Shown one piece after another: positions 17,094 to 25,756 of a DNA stretch of 64,000 nucleotides. Numbering within the stretch: the stretch's first letter is position 1; every line of letters begins with the position of its first letter. A program made the position numbers and the translations under genes. The notes beneath the pieces are model-generated. The model was not told the origin of the DNA and made no database searches. It was given only the letters and a program-made list of their open reading frames with translations. The stretch is from Pseudomonas xantholysinigenes (GTDB lineage: Bacteria > Pseudomonadota > Gammaproteobacteria > Pseudomonadales > Pseudomonadaceae), in the NCBI RefSeq assembly GCF_014268885.2, contig NZ_CP077095.1, positions 124,001-188,000 on the forward strand. The letters are read 5' to 3'.

Positions 17094-19064
17094 ATGAGCC
17101 AGGACCCTACCGACCAGAGCCGCCGCAAGTTCCTCGCCAGCAGCACCGTGCTCGGTGCCGCCGGCGCACTGTGGAGCGCATTGCCGTTCACCGATTCCGC
17201 CCATGCCGCCCTTTCAGGAGATCCCATGACCGCCGACCTCATCTTGTTCAATGGCAAGTTGCACACTGTTGACCGCGAGAAGCCCACCGCCAGCGCCGTC
17301 GCCATCAAGGACGGCAAGTTCCTCGCCGTGGGCAGCGACGCCGAAGCCATGGCCCACAAGGGTGCCGCCACGCAGATCATCGACCTCAAGCAGCGCACGG
17401 TGATCCCCGGCCTCAACGACTCGCACCTGCACCTGATCCGCGGTGGCCTGAACTACAACCTCGAACTGCGCTGGGAAGGCGTGCCGTCGCTGACCGACGC
17501 CCTGCGCATGCTCAAGGACCAGGCCGAGCGCACGCCGACCCCGCAGTGGGTGCGCGTGGTCGGCGGCTGGAACGAGTTCCAGTTCGCCGAGAAACGCATG
17601 CCCACGCTGGAAGAGATCAACCAGGCCGCGCCGGACACCCCGGTGTTCCTGCTGCACCTCTACGACCGTGCGCTGCTCAACCGCGCCGCGCTCAGGGCGG
17701 TGGGCTACACCAAGGACACGCCCAATCCCCCGGGCGGCGAGATCCAGCGCGACAAGTTCGGCAACCCCACCGGCATGCTCATCGCCCGGCCCAACGCCAC
17801 CATTCTCTACGCCACCCTGGCCAAGGGGCCGAAGCTGCCGCTGGAATACCAGGTCAACTCCACCCGCCAGTTCATGCGCGAGCTCAACCGCCTCGGCCTG
17901 ACCAGCGCCATCGATGCCGGCGGCGGCTACCAGAATTACCCGGACGACTACCAGGTGATCCAGGAGCTGGCCAACAACGACCAGCTGACCGTGCGCATCG
18001 CCTACAACCTGTTCACCCAGAAGCCCAAGGAAGAACTGGCCGACTTCAAGAACTGGACGCAGAAGGTCAAGCCGGGCGACGGCAACGACTTCTTCCGCCA
18101 CAACGGCGCCGGCGAGATGCTGGTGTTCTCCGCCGCCGACTTCGAGGACTTCCTCGAACCGCGTCCGGACCTGCCGCAGACCATGGAGCAGGAGCTGGAG
18201 CCGGTGGTGCGTCACCTGGTCGAGCAGCGCTGGCCGTTCCGTCTGCACGCTACCTACGACGAGTCGATCTCGCGCATGCTCGATGTGTTCGAGAAGGTCA
18301 ACCGCGACATCCCGTTCAATGGCCTGCCATGGTTCTTCGACCATGCCGAAACCATCACCCCGCAGAACATCGAGCGGGTCCGGGCACTGGGCGGTGGCAT
18401 CGCCATCCAAGACCGCATGGCTTTCCAGGGTGAGTATTTCGTCGACCGTTATGGCGCCAAGGCCGCCGAGCACACTCCGCCGATCAAGCGCATGCTCGAC
18501 ATGGGCGTGCCGGTGGGGGCGGGTACCGACGCTACCCGGGTGTCCAGCTACAACCCGTGGACTTCGCTGTACTGGATGGTCAGCGGCAAGACCGTCGGCG
18601 GGCTGGAACTGTATCCGGAAGGCCTGAGCCGCGAGACCGCGCTGCAGCTGTTCACCCATGGCAGCGCCTGGTTCTCCAGCGAGCAGGGCAAGAAGGGGCA
18701 GATCAAGGTCGGCCAGCTAGCGGACCTGGCGGCGCTATCGTTGGACTTCTTCAGTGTTGATGAAGAGGCGATCAAGGGCATCGAGTCGGTGCTGACCATC
18801 GTCGACGGCAAGGTGGTGTACGGCGCTGCGGAGTTCGACAAGCTCGGCCCTGCGCAGGTGCCGGTGTTGCCGGAGTGGTCGCCGGTGGCCAAGGTGCCGG
18901 GGCATTGGCGTGCCGGGGCACCGATGGTGGCGGCGCTGCACCAGTGTGTCGGGCCGTGCGGGGTGCATGCCCACAGCCATGAGAAGGCGCGGCATTCCAG
19001 TGTGCCAGTGAGCGATTATCAGGGCTTCTGGGGGGCGCTGGGTTGTTCCTGCTTCGCGTTCTGA
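17094..19064 (+). CDS. Tat-exported amidohydrolase (YtcJ-like)
   Basis: A 656-aa metal-dependent hydrolase. SRRKFL at residues 9-14 followed by a hydrophobic stretch and AHA at 36-38 is a twin-arginine signal. The amidohydrolase core begins at ADLILFNGKLHTVD; His111 and His113 (DSHLHL) are metal ligands, with further histidines in RLHATYDE and FDHAETITPQ. The last 40 residues are rich in Cys and His (HQCVGPCGVHAHSHE and GCSCFAF), beyond the usual fold. GGACGGAGAG precedes the ATG. Substrate unknown; YtcJ-type enzymes act on amides or related bonds. Confidence 0.87.
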   Translation: MSQDPTDQSRRKFLASSTVLGAAGALWSALPFTDSAHAALSGDPMTADLILFNGKLHTVDREKPTASAVAIKDGKFLAVGSDAEAMAHKGAATQIIDLKQRTVIPGLNDSHLHLIRGGLNYNLELRWEGVPSLTDALRMLKDQAERTPTPQWVRVVGGWNEFQFAEKRMPTLEEINQAAPDTPVFLLHLYDRALLNRAALRAVGYTKDTPNPPGGEIQRDKFGNPTGMLIARPNATILYATLAKGPKLPLEYQVNSTRQFMRELNRLGLTSAIDAGGGYQNYPDDYQVIQELANNDQLTVRIAYNLFTQKPKEELADFKNWTQKVKPGDGNDFFRHNGAGEMLVFSAADFEDFLEPRPDLPQTMEQELEPVVRHLVEQRWPFRLHATYDESISRMLDVFEKVNRDIPFNGLPWFFDHAETITPQNIERVRALGGGIAIQDRMAFQGEYFVDRYGAKAAEHTPPIKRMLDMGVPVGAGTDATRVSSYNPWTSLYWMVSGKTVGGLELYPEGLSRETALQLFTHGSAWFSSEQGKKGQIKVGQLADLAALSLDFFSVDEEAIKGIESVLTIVDGKVVYGAAEFDKLGPAQVPVLPEWSPVAKVPGHWRAGAPMVAALHQCVGPCGVHAHSHEKARHSSVPVSDYQGFWGALGCSCFAF

Positions 19065-19070
19065 GTGGGC

Positions 19071-19093
19071 CTGGGGCTGCAACGCAGCCCCAG
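19071..19093. terminator. Bidirectional hairpin between convergent genes
   Basis: CTGGGGCTGC and GCAGCCCCAG form a perfect 10-bp stem with a 3-base loop. It sits in the 32-bp gap between the amidohydrolase stop and the stop of the opposing LysR gene. It lacks a clear T-run on either side. Confidence 0.6.
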
Positions 19094-19096
19094 TAT

Positions 19097-20008
19097 CTAA
19101 GCCATGTCGCTGATGGCGAACTCCTCCGCCAGATGATCGATCAACGACCGCACCGACGGCAGCAACCCCCGCCGCGACGGGAAGATCGCATGCACGATGC
19201 CGCAACGCGGATGCCAGTCCGGTAGCATCTCCACCAACCGCCCCGCCGCCAGGTCCTCGCGCACTGCCACCCTGGGCAGGTGCGCGATCCCCACGCCCGC
19301 CACCACGAAATGCCGCAGCGCGAACAGGTCGTCGGTGACCATCCGTGGTTTGTGTGGGATCACCAGGCTGCGGCTCATGTCCTCACCCTGGAACAGCTCC
19401 CACTGGTATTCACGCTGGGCACCGCCCCAATGCACGCTGGGCAGCTCACTGAGCTGCTGCGGATCAAAGCCTGTCGCAAGTTGTTCGCGGAACGACGGGT
19501 GCCCGACCAGGCACTGGGTGCTGTTGCTCAGCACCTTCATCACCATGTCGGTGTTCTCCAGCGGCGGGAAACGCACCCGCAGCGCCACGTCGAAGCCTTC
19601 GTGCAGTAGATCGACGCGGCGGTTGGTGCTCTCGATGAACAGCTCCACCTGCGGGTACTTGAGCATGTAGCGGGTGAGCATCGGCCCGACCCAGGAGTTG
19701 AGCAGGGTGGTCGGGCAGCTGATGCGCACCAGCCCGCGCGGCTCGCTGCGGTTGCGCTCGATGATCTCGGCGGCGCCCTCGGCCTCCACGCGCATGGCCA
19801 GGCAGCGGTTGTAGTAGGCCTGGCCGATCTCGGTCAGCGAGCAGTGCCGGCTGGTGCGGTGCAGCAGGCGCACGCCGAGGCGCTCCTCCAGGTCGGCGAT
19901 GCGCCGGCTGAGCTTGGACTTGGGCATGTCCAGCGCCCGCCCGGCCGGGGCGAAGCCACCGTGCTCGACCACCTGGGTGAAGTAGTAGAGGGAGTTGAGG
20001 TCTTCCAA
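19097..20008 (-). CDS. LysR-type transcriptional regulator (AaeR/DsdC-like group)
   Basis: A 303-aa LysR regulator beginning MEDLNSLYYFTQVVEHGGFA. The helix-turn-helix includes the variant PKSKLSRRIADLEERLGVRLLHRT typical of the group that has KSKLSRR rather than QSAVS. The effector domain follows from about residue 90. It is convergent with the amidohydrolase, so its target cannot be inferred from a shared promoter. Confidence 0.88.
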   Translation of the reverse strand: MEDLNSLYYFTQVVEHGGFAPAGRALDMPKSKLSRRIADLEERLGVRLLHRTSRHCSLTEIGQAYYNRCLAMRVEAEGAAEIIERNRSEPRGLVRISCPTTLLNSWVGPMLTRYMLKYPQVELFIESTNRRVDLLHEGFDVALRVRFPPLENTDMVMKVLSNSTQCLVGHPSFREQLATGFDPQQLSELPSVHWGGAQREYQWELFQGEDMSRSLVIPHKPRMVTDDLFALRHFVVAGVGIAHLPRVAVREDLAAGRLVEMLPDWHPRCGIVHAIFPSRRGLLPSVRSLIDHLAEEFAISDMA

Positions 20009-20145
20009 GGGGCACAGTCCATGCGGTGGGCGGTTTGTGGGGGGCGGGCTTTTCCCGCGAAATACCCTTTATCGTTTAAAAAACAGAACGATAAGGCCAA
20101 TTTTCGCAGCCTACCGTGTCAAAGGTGATGAATCCACCCTCCCTA

Positions 20146-20523
20146 TTAGCGGGTTAGGTAGGAATATGTGAGCCCTAGAAGCCCCATCAAAAGCATCCAG
20201 GTCGAGGCGTTAAGGCGCTTTTTTATATGGTGGGGAAGTCGTTTGATATCGTCGGGATCAAGTAATCCACGCCTGATAAAGTGCTGGGGGAAGAAGGCGA
20301 GCGGGGCAATCCCGCATACCAATGAAAGCCGAGAGCAGAAACCGCTTTCTCCCCATATTTTTTTGAGACGTTCGAGGGCGACTGTTCTGTCCAGTGATTC
20401 AATTAGTGTCGGATAGTGCCTTGAGCACGCAAGTTGGATGTCAAGGGCTACACCTGAAAGCCCAATCAGAAAAGGAAAGGCTTTAAGTGAAATTTCCCAT
20501 GCGAATTGCCAGGAATCACTCAT
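20146..20523 (-). CDS. Small membrane protein, second putative immunity protein
   Basis: A 125-aa protein with two hydrophobic helices: residues 12-32 region (SLKAFPFLIGLSGVALDIQL) and the C-terminal SSTYSYL-like end (WMLLMGLLGLTYSYL). Between them are FCSRLSLVCGIAPLAFFP and LDPDDIKRLPHHIKKRL. The order of features (RL..xC....FP...IR..LD......LP......R, then a hydrophobic end) is the same as in the protein at 20739-21134, so the two look like diverged paralogues. It follows the PAAR toxin in the same direction. No strong ribosome binding site. No family recognised; the immunity role is inferred from position. Confidence 0.6.
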   Translation of the reverse strand: MSDSWQFAWEISLKAFPFLIGLSGVALDIQLACSRHYPTLIESLDRTVALERLKKIWGESGFCSRLSLVCGIAPLAFFPQHFIRRGLLDPDDIKRLPHHIKKRLNASTWMLLMGLLGLTYSYLTR

Positions 20524-20738
20524 TGTTCAATGTGTTCGTAGATCACGTTGCCTTGGCACTCCAATAAGAGGAGTAGAAGCCGAGAGCTGTGGTCATGATA
20601 AGCGATTTTGTAATTGATACGAGATGAAGGTGTGGTCGATGGGATGAATTATGATTGTTAGTGAGTTCGTTCTCGATCATGTTGCATTCTCTACTTTTTA
20701 TTGGCTGGCTTTTATTGTTCGATTATTTATTTGGCGGA
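20524..20738. other. AT-rich spacer between the two putative immunity genes
   Basis: 215 bp well below the genome's GC content, with no convincing coding frame. It separates two genes that look like tandem duplicates, so it may contain a degenerated promoter or a remnant of a further copy, but nothing is recognisable. Confidence 0.4.
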
Positions 20739-21134
20739 CTAAATTATTGAGTATGTAACTGTGCCCCAGCACAGGCCGATGATGGCAAGCCAGCATGAGC
20801 CAATCATCCGTCTGCGCAAAAAGCTTGGAAGTGAATAGTATTCTTTCTGATCGAGTATGTTGTTTCTGATGCTGTATGTTGGAAATAGTATAACTGCGCA
20901 CAGCCTATATATAAGGCGGAGCCTGAATTTCAAAAAACGCAGGTTGAAGTTTTTAGCTGCTGTGTCCAGTTCTATCGTTTTCGGTAAAGCGGCTGTGAGC
21001 ATGGAAAAGTTTTTTCCAACTGCCAAATGGCCACTCATGAAAATGCTCGTAAAACACAAGATTATGGGGCCTAGGGTGAAAATTATTCTCAGCCCGAGCG
21101 ATAGACTAGAGAATTCAGTCGGTGGTGAAATCAT
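20739..21134 (-). CDS. Small membrane protein, putative immunity protein of the PAAR toxin
   Basis: A 131-aa protein with an N-terminal hydrophobic helix (LGLRIIFTLGPIILCFTSIF), a middle hydrophobic stretch (RLIYRLCAVILFPTYSIRN) and a C-terminal helix (WLAIIGLCWGTVTYSII). ATG 21134 is chosen over 21170 because GGGGAGG lies 6-7 bases upstream; this start overlaps the end of the toxin gene by 20 bp, implying translational coupling. A membrane protein coupled to a toxin with glycine-zipper helices fits immunity against a pore-forming effector. GC is low compared with neighbours, suggesting transfer. Confidence 0.65.
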   Translation of the reverse strand: MISPPTEFSSLSLGLRIIFTLGPIILCFTSIFMSGHLAVGKNFSMLTAALPKTIELDTAAKNFNLRFLKFRLRLIYRLCAVILFPTYSIRNNILDQKEYYSLPSFLRRRMIGSCWLAIIGLCWGTVTYSII

Positions 21135-22538
21135 AAAGCACCTCCCCCAAAGCCTCACCTGCGCCACCAATACTTGTAGCCCCTAGAAAAGCTCCGGTAC
21201 CCACTATGCCAATCATGCAAATAGAGCTACCAGCTCCTTTGGTTATTGTTTTGGCAGCTATAGTACAGACTATGCGGCCGGTCATCTCTCCAACTTTCGC
21301 CCCGGCCCCGCCACCTGCCATGCCGCCGATAAAACTACCCGTTTCTTTGAGTCGGACCTTCTTGCAGTTTTCGGTTTCGCCAGCTCTACATGCCTCATAG
21401 ATTTTAAGTATGCTATTGCTGAAGCCTAGTCCGATACCGACATGGCCGCCATATTGAAGGAACTTAGAGGTTTTTGCTACTTCGTCCAAGTGCGACGCGT
21501 ACCCGGGGATCTGTCCAGGAGCTCCTGCTTTTGACCAGTGATGCACGAGGCTCTTCGTCGATATTCCCAGCCCTCTCTTCAATGACGAGTGATCGCCCAA
21601 ACTCAGGTGTCTATTGAGAAATGCACTGCGCAGCTGCGATTCAAGCTGGTGGTAAAGTTTTTTGCGGGAGGCGAAGAACTGCGAGCTATTAAGATGCCCA
21701 TGTTTCATAAACTCTTGTTGGTGGAGCCGTTCAATACCTTTTAGCGTATCCTCCACTCGCCCCAAACTGTAGGCCAGCATATCCTTACCTACGCCCATCG
21801 ACTGGCTAGCACCATTGAGTAAACCGGCGATTTCACCGATGTGCTGCATCATGAAATCCGCTTCGCTCTCGTCCAGCCCAGTCAGTGCCACTCGCGCCCG
21901 CTCGGCGGCAGTCATCAATTCAGCCTCTTCACGCGTACAAGCATGCCCGTTGTCCGGATCACCGATCACGAAGATCTCGCCCGCCTTGAACCCTTGTGCA
22001 AAGGTCGGATTGAGGCGTTGCAACCGGGCGATGGGGGCTGCATTGCCAGCGTCGAACAGTTTCATGAGCAGCTGTGCAAAGGTGCTGTGACGCTGGACGA
22101 TGTGGAAGCCTGGCTCGAGGCTCCCCGGCATCGCCGAGACGGAGGACCTGGAGTTGGCAAAGGCTTGCGCTGGCGAAGGCGAGGGCCTTTGCGCTGGTCG
22201 TGCCGTGGCTGCTTCGGGTGGGGGGTGGTGGCAGCCTGTGGCGCGGCTTGATGTTGTGATTGGGCGATGACGTAATTGCTGCCGGGTGGGCAACCGCACT
22301 TTACCGGTGTGCCATCGACCACGCTGGGGATACCGTCCTGTCGCCAGCGTGTTTCGCCGTTGACGAGCGTACCTTCTTCGCCGCAGTGAGGGCAGGCGGT
22401 GGTCTTGTCGCCTTGCAGCAGCCAGCGGCGGCCACCGACCTTGCCTCTGGCCTGGCTGGCGATGCAGATGGCGCCAGTGCTGGTGAGGTCGCCTTCCAAG
22501 CCTTGGCCTTTGCCGAAGATGCTGACGCGTGTGTTCAT
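21115..22538 (-). pseudogene. PAAR-domain (T6SS) effector with glycine-zipper toxin domain, interrupted by a frameshift
   Basis: The N-terminal frame starts at ATG 22538 (AAGGAAG upstream) with a PAAR fold: GDLTSTGAICIASQ and later GTPVKCGCPPGSNYVIA. This frame ends at 22062 in a meaningless tail. The rest of the protein (SLEPGFHIVQRHSTFAQLL ... FKAGEIFVIGDPDNG ... DFTTD) is in the -1 frame and is open down to 21115. A run of six C on the coding strand (plus-strand G run 22220-22225) in the linker is a likely site; one more base there would join the frames. The C-terminus has glycine-zipper hydrophobic segments (GGMAGGGAGAKVGEMTG; GTGAFLGATSIGGAGEALGE), suggesting a membrane-acting toxin. PAAR proteins cap the T6SS spike and deliver fused toxins. 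It could be a real inactivation, phase variation or a sequencing error. Confidence 0.75.
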
Positions 22539-22742
22539 GGGTTACTTCCTTGATAGGGAAGCACTGCACGCTAGCAGCTGGAAACAGGGTATTTTCGCGG
22601 GCTGGCCAGTTAGGGAAATGTCCTACGCAGGTTGCAGTTATGGACTGCCGGAGCTTTACAAGGTTTGTCGAGAGTAATGCTCTGTTGGTGGGGACCGACC
22701 CTGTGTAGGGCGGTCCCTTTCAAGGCATTGGTTGTTGTGCGA

Positions 22743-23036
22743 TCAGTTGGACGATTGGCTCTCGATACCTTCGAGCATCGCTTCGGTCAGCCCCTCGGCC
22801 ATCTCCACTGCATGCAGGCTGGCCCACAAAAGACTCTTGCCCGTGTCGTCCATGTGGTCGAGGGCCTTGTAGCCGACATCATAGGCACTGCGCAGGTACT
22901 CGGCGACATGCACCAGGGCGTCGTGGGCGTTGATATTGGGGTTGACCGCGAACAGCGGTGGGTGGCCGGCGTCGCATTTGCCGAAGGGGTGGCGGCGGGT
23001 GTCGGGGAGGGGTGGGTCGGGGACGATTTTTTTCAT
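22743..23036 (-). CDS. DUF6124 family protein
   Basis: A 97-aa protein starting MKKIVPDPPLPD, with the acidic helical C-terminal half typical of this Pseudomonas-specific family (ALVHVAEYLRSAYDVGYKAL ... LHAVEMAEGLTEAMLEG). The ATG at 23036 is preferred to an earlier in-frame start because CGGAGC lies just upstream. The function of the family is unknown. It lies 200 bp upstream of the PAAR gene, in the same direction. Confidence 0.75.
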   Translation of the reverse strand: MKKIVPDPPLPDTRRHPFGKCDAGHPPLFAVNPNINAHDALVHVAEYLRSAYDVGYKALDHMDDTGKSLLWASLHAVEMAEGLTEAMLEGIESQSSN

Positions 23037-23439
23037 GGTCAAGCTCCGATAGAAATTGACCGGCACCGTCCGTTTCCACGCGAAGGGTGGCGGCTGTACA
23101 CGGGGTGGAAAACCAGGTCATCGGAGAACCCCGGCAGGCCTTGCGGCCTCCCGCGTACAGCTGCCGTTACGACAGACAATCCGATAACCAACCAGCCGGG
23201 TTTCCACGCCCGATCGCTGAACCGACAGCGACCCGGTCAGCCTAGAGGGCATGATTTCACCGGACAATCAGAAGGGTATCGACAGACTTTGTAGGGTATT
23301 TCCTTGGATGTAGCTTGCCTAGCGAGAAAAGTCTTCAGGAGTTGTGGGAGCTATCTGGCGATGTTGAATGCGCGCGGTTTTCCGGTGATCCTGAGTAATG
23401 GCCACCAGGCGCAAGCCTGTAGGGCTATGGCGTCTATCA
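23037..23439. other. Intergenic stretch without a recognised gene
   Basis: About 400 bp between the DUF6124 gene and the second 251-bp inverted-repeat element. No coding frame with family features, no tRNA or REP seen. It should include the promoter of the DUF6124 gene. Confidence 0.4.
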
Positions 23440-23690
23440 GATCGAGCGCCGCCCGCGCGGCGCATCGCGACACAAGGCCGCTCCTACATCTGTTTCGGGC
23501 CATTCAATCCTGTGCCATTACCTGGTCCGCCTTGTTGGTTCGACGCGATTTCAATGTGGGCACCACTGCCGTCCCACCTGTCTCAAGGCATGCGTCAAGG
23601 CAGGCAACCATGGCCTGACAGGTTCGGCACGTTGCAACAAATGTAGGAGCGGCCTTGCGTCGCGATGCGCCGCGCGGGCGGCGCTCGATC
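23440..23690. repeat. 251-bp element with 50-bp terminal inverted repeats (copy 2)
   Basis: The same length as the copy at 3394-3644. Arms 23440-23489 and 23641-23690 are reverse complements with a single mismatch (GACACAAG against GCGTCGCG side). The 151-bp centre is nearly the same as copy 1. It lies between the accessory island and the cation antiporter gene, 40 bp from the antiporter's stop codon. Confidence 0.85.
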
Positions 23691-23730
23691 TCATGGGCGA
23701 AATAACCCTCGAGACATGCACATGAGGCCC

Positions 23731-25518
23731 TCAATCCTCATCCGACGCAAACAACCGCTCCAGCTCCAGCCGCGCCTCCTTGGCCGTCTGCATCACCTTG
23801 GCCCGGTCGTCGCGCACATGCCCCTGGGCCTCCAGCACCTGCTCGTCATGCTCGGTGAAGCGGGCAATGCGATCCGCCGCCTGGGCCTCGGTCAGTCCCA
23901 GCCCGACCAGCGCCCGCCGGCTCATCTCCAGGCTGGAATGGAAGGTCTCGCGAATCGGCTCGGCGCCCACGTCCACCAGCTTGTGCACATGCTGGCGGTT
24001 GCGCGCCCGGGCGATGACCTTCAGGTGCGGGTACAGGCGCTTGACCCGCTCGGCCGTGCGGGTCGCGGCCTCGGGGTCGTCGATGGTGATGATCACGTAC
24101 TCGGCTTCGCCGACCTTGGCCGCATGCAGCACCTCGCTGCGCGACGGGTCGCCGTAGAACACCGGCACCTGCTCGAACATGCGGGTCATCTCGATGGTGT
24201 CCACCGAGGTTTCCAGGGCGACGAAGGGGATCTTCTGCGCGCGCAGGATGCGCGCCACGATCTGGCCCATGCGGCCCATGCCGACGATCACCACCCGTGG
24301 CGTGCCAGCGTCGATCTGCTTGTACTGCTCGGGCACTTCCCGGGCGGGTTGCGGGCGCTTGAGGGCGCGGGCGCAGCCAATCATCAACAGCGGGGTGAGG
24401 GCCATCGACAGGGTGATGGTCATCAGCAGCAGGTCGTAGGTCAGGGTGTCGAACAGGCCCTGGTCCTTGCCCAGCTTGAACACCACGAAGGCAAATTCGC
24501 CACCGGCCGCCAGTACCATGCCCAGGCGCAGGGCGCTGGCGCTGGTCAGGCCCCCGGCGATGCGGCCGACGCCAATCAGCAGCACCAGTTTCACCGCGAT
24601 CAACAGCACGGTCATGCCCAGTAGCACCAGCGGCATTTCCAGCAGCAGGCGCAGGTTGGCGCCCATGCCGACGCTGATGAAGAACAGCCCCAGCAGCAGG
24701 CCCTTGAACGGCTCGATCTGCGATTCCAGCTCGTGGCGGTACTCGGAGTCGGCCAGCAACAGGCCGGCGAGGAAGGCGCCCAGGGCCATGGAAATACCGG
24801 CTTCCTCCATCAGCCAGGCGGTGCCGATCACCACCAGCAGCGCGGTGGCGGTGGACACCTCCGGCAGGCCGGTGCGGGCAACGGTGCGAAACAGCGGGCG
24901 CAACAGGTAGCGACCGCCAACGATGACGATGGCGATGCTGGCGAATACTTTCAGGCCATGTTCGAAGCTATCGCCGTGGCTGGTGTCCGGGCCGCTCGCG
25001 GCCAACAGCGGCACCAGGGCGATCAACGGGATGGCGGCGATGTCCTGGAACAGCAGGATGGCGAAGGCCAGGCGGCCGTGGGGCGCGTTGAGCTGCTTGC
25101 TCTCGGCCAGGCTCTGCAGGCCCAGGGCGGTGGATGACAGCGCCAGGCCCAGGCCGAGCACGATGGCCGCCGGCAAGGTCTGGCTGAAACCGAACAGGGC
25201 GATGGCGCCGAGCGCCGCGCCGGTCAGCACCACCTGCGCGGTGCCGACGCCGAACACTGACTTGCGCATCAGCCACAGGCGCCGGGGCGACAGCTCCAGG
25301 CCGATGATGAACAGCAGCAGGACAACGCCCAGCTCGGAGATGTGCGCGACGCTCTCGGTGTCGCGGATCAGCCCCAGGGCCTGCGGGCCGATGGCCACGC
25401 CGGCCAGCAAGTAGCCGAGCACGGCGCCCAGTTGCAGGCGCTTGGCCAGGGGCACGGCGACCACGGCGGCGAGGAGGAAGATGACGGCGGTTTGTAGAAG
25501 GCTGCCTTCGTGTGGCAT
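23731..25518 (-). CDS. CPA2-family monovalent cation:proton antiporter (KefB/KefC-like)
   Basis: A 595-aa inner-membrane protein. A 12-13-helix Na+/H+ exchanger domain covers about residues 5-375 (LGYLLAGVAIGPQALGLI, LGVVLLLFIIGLELSPRRLW, SMALGAFLAGLLLADSEYRH). A cytosolic TrkA-N/RCK domain starts at VVIVGMGRMGQIVARIL (about residue 405). The C-terminal tail is charged. ATG 25518 has AAGGAG 9-10 bases upstream and replaces a longer start at 25605. Kef systems export K+ under electrophile stress; here no KefF/KefG ancillary gene is adjacent, so regulation is open. Confidence 0.9.
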   Translation of the reverse strand: MPHEGSLLQTAVIFLLAAVVAVPLAKRLQLGAVLGYLLAGVAIGPQALGLIRDTESVAHISELGVVLLLFIIGLELSPRRLWLMRKSVFGVGTAQVVLTGAALGAIALFGFSQTLPAAIVLGLGLALSSTALGLQSLAESKQLNAPHGRLAFAILLFQDIAAIPLIALVPLLAASGPDTSHGDSFEHGLKVFASIAIVIVGGRYLLRPLFRTVARTGLPEVSTATALLVVIGTAWLMEEAGISMALGAFLAGLLLADSEYRHELESQIEPFKGLLLGLFFISVGMGANLRLLLEMPLVLLGMTVLLIAVKLVLLIGVGRIAGGLTSASALRLGMVLAAGGEFAFVVFKLGKDQGLFDTLTYDLLLMTITLSMALTPLLMIGCARALKRPQPAREVPEQYKQIDAGTPRVVIVGMGRMGQIVARILRAQKIPFVALETSVDTIEMTRMFEQVPVFYGDPSRSEVLHAAKVGEAEYVIITIDDPEAATRTAERVKRLYPHLKVIARARNRQHVHKLVDVGAEPIRETFHSSLEMSRRALVGLGLTEAQAADRIARFTEHDEQVLEAQGHVRDDRAKVMQTAKEARLELERLFASDED

Positions 25519-25670
25519 TGCGCGGACTCCTTGAACTGCGTGCGGCAGCGTTTGATGCAACAGCTTATGCCATCGATGAAAGAGGCGGGCATTTTCGGGC
25601 GGCAAGGGAAACGGGACAATCCTGGGGTTTCAGGAAGCAGCGTTCTGAAAGTGGAACCTTATATAGGCTA

Positions 25671-25738
25671 TTCGCGGGCAAGCCCGCTCCCACAGGTTCA
25701 ATAATGGACCCTGTGGGAGCGGGCATTGTCCGCGAATG
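25671..25738. repeat. REP inverted pair
   Basis: REP units TTCGCGGGCAAGCCCGCTCC and complement (25671-25696 and 25709-25738) upstream of the antiporter gene and just after the esterase stop codon. Confidence 0.85.
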
Positions 25739-25756
25739 CGGTCGAACAGAGGCCGC

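Noticed and set aside
22210..22230. Programmed -1 ribosomal frameshift in the PAAR gene
   Set aside because: The tract (ACC ACC CCC CAC in the PAAR frame) is not a good X XXY YYZ heptamer because the A-site codon would not re-pair; an indel in the C tract is simpler.
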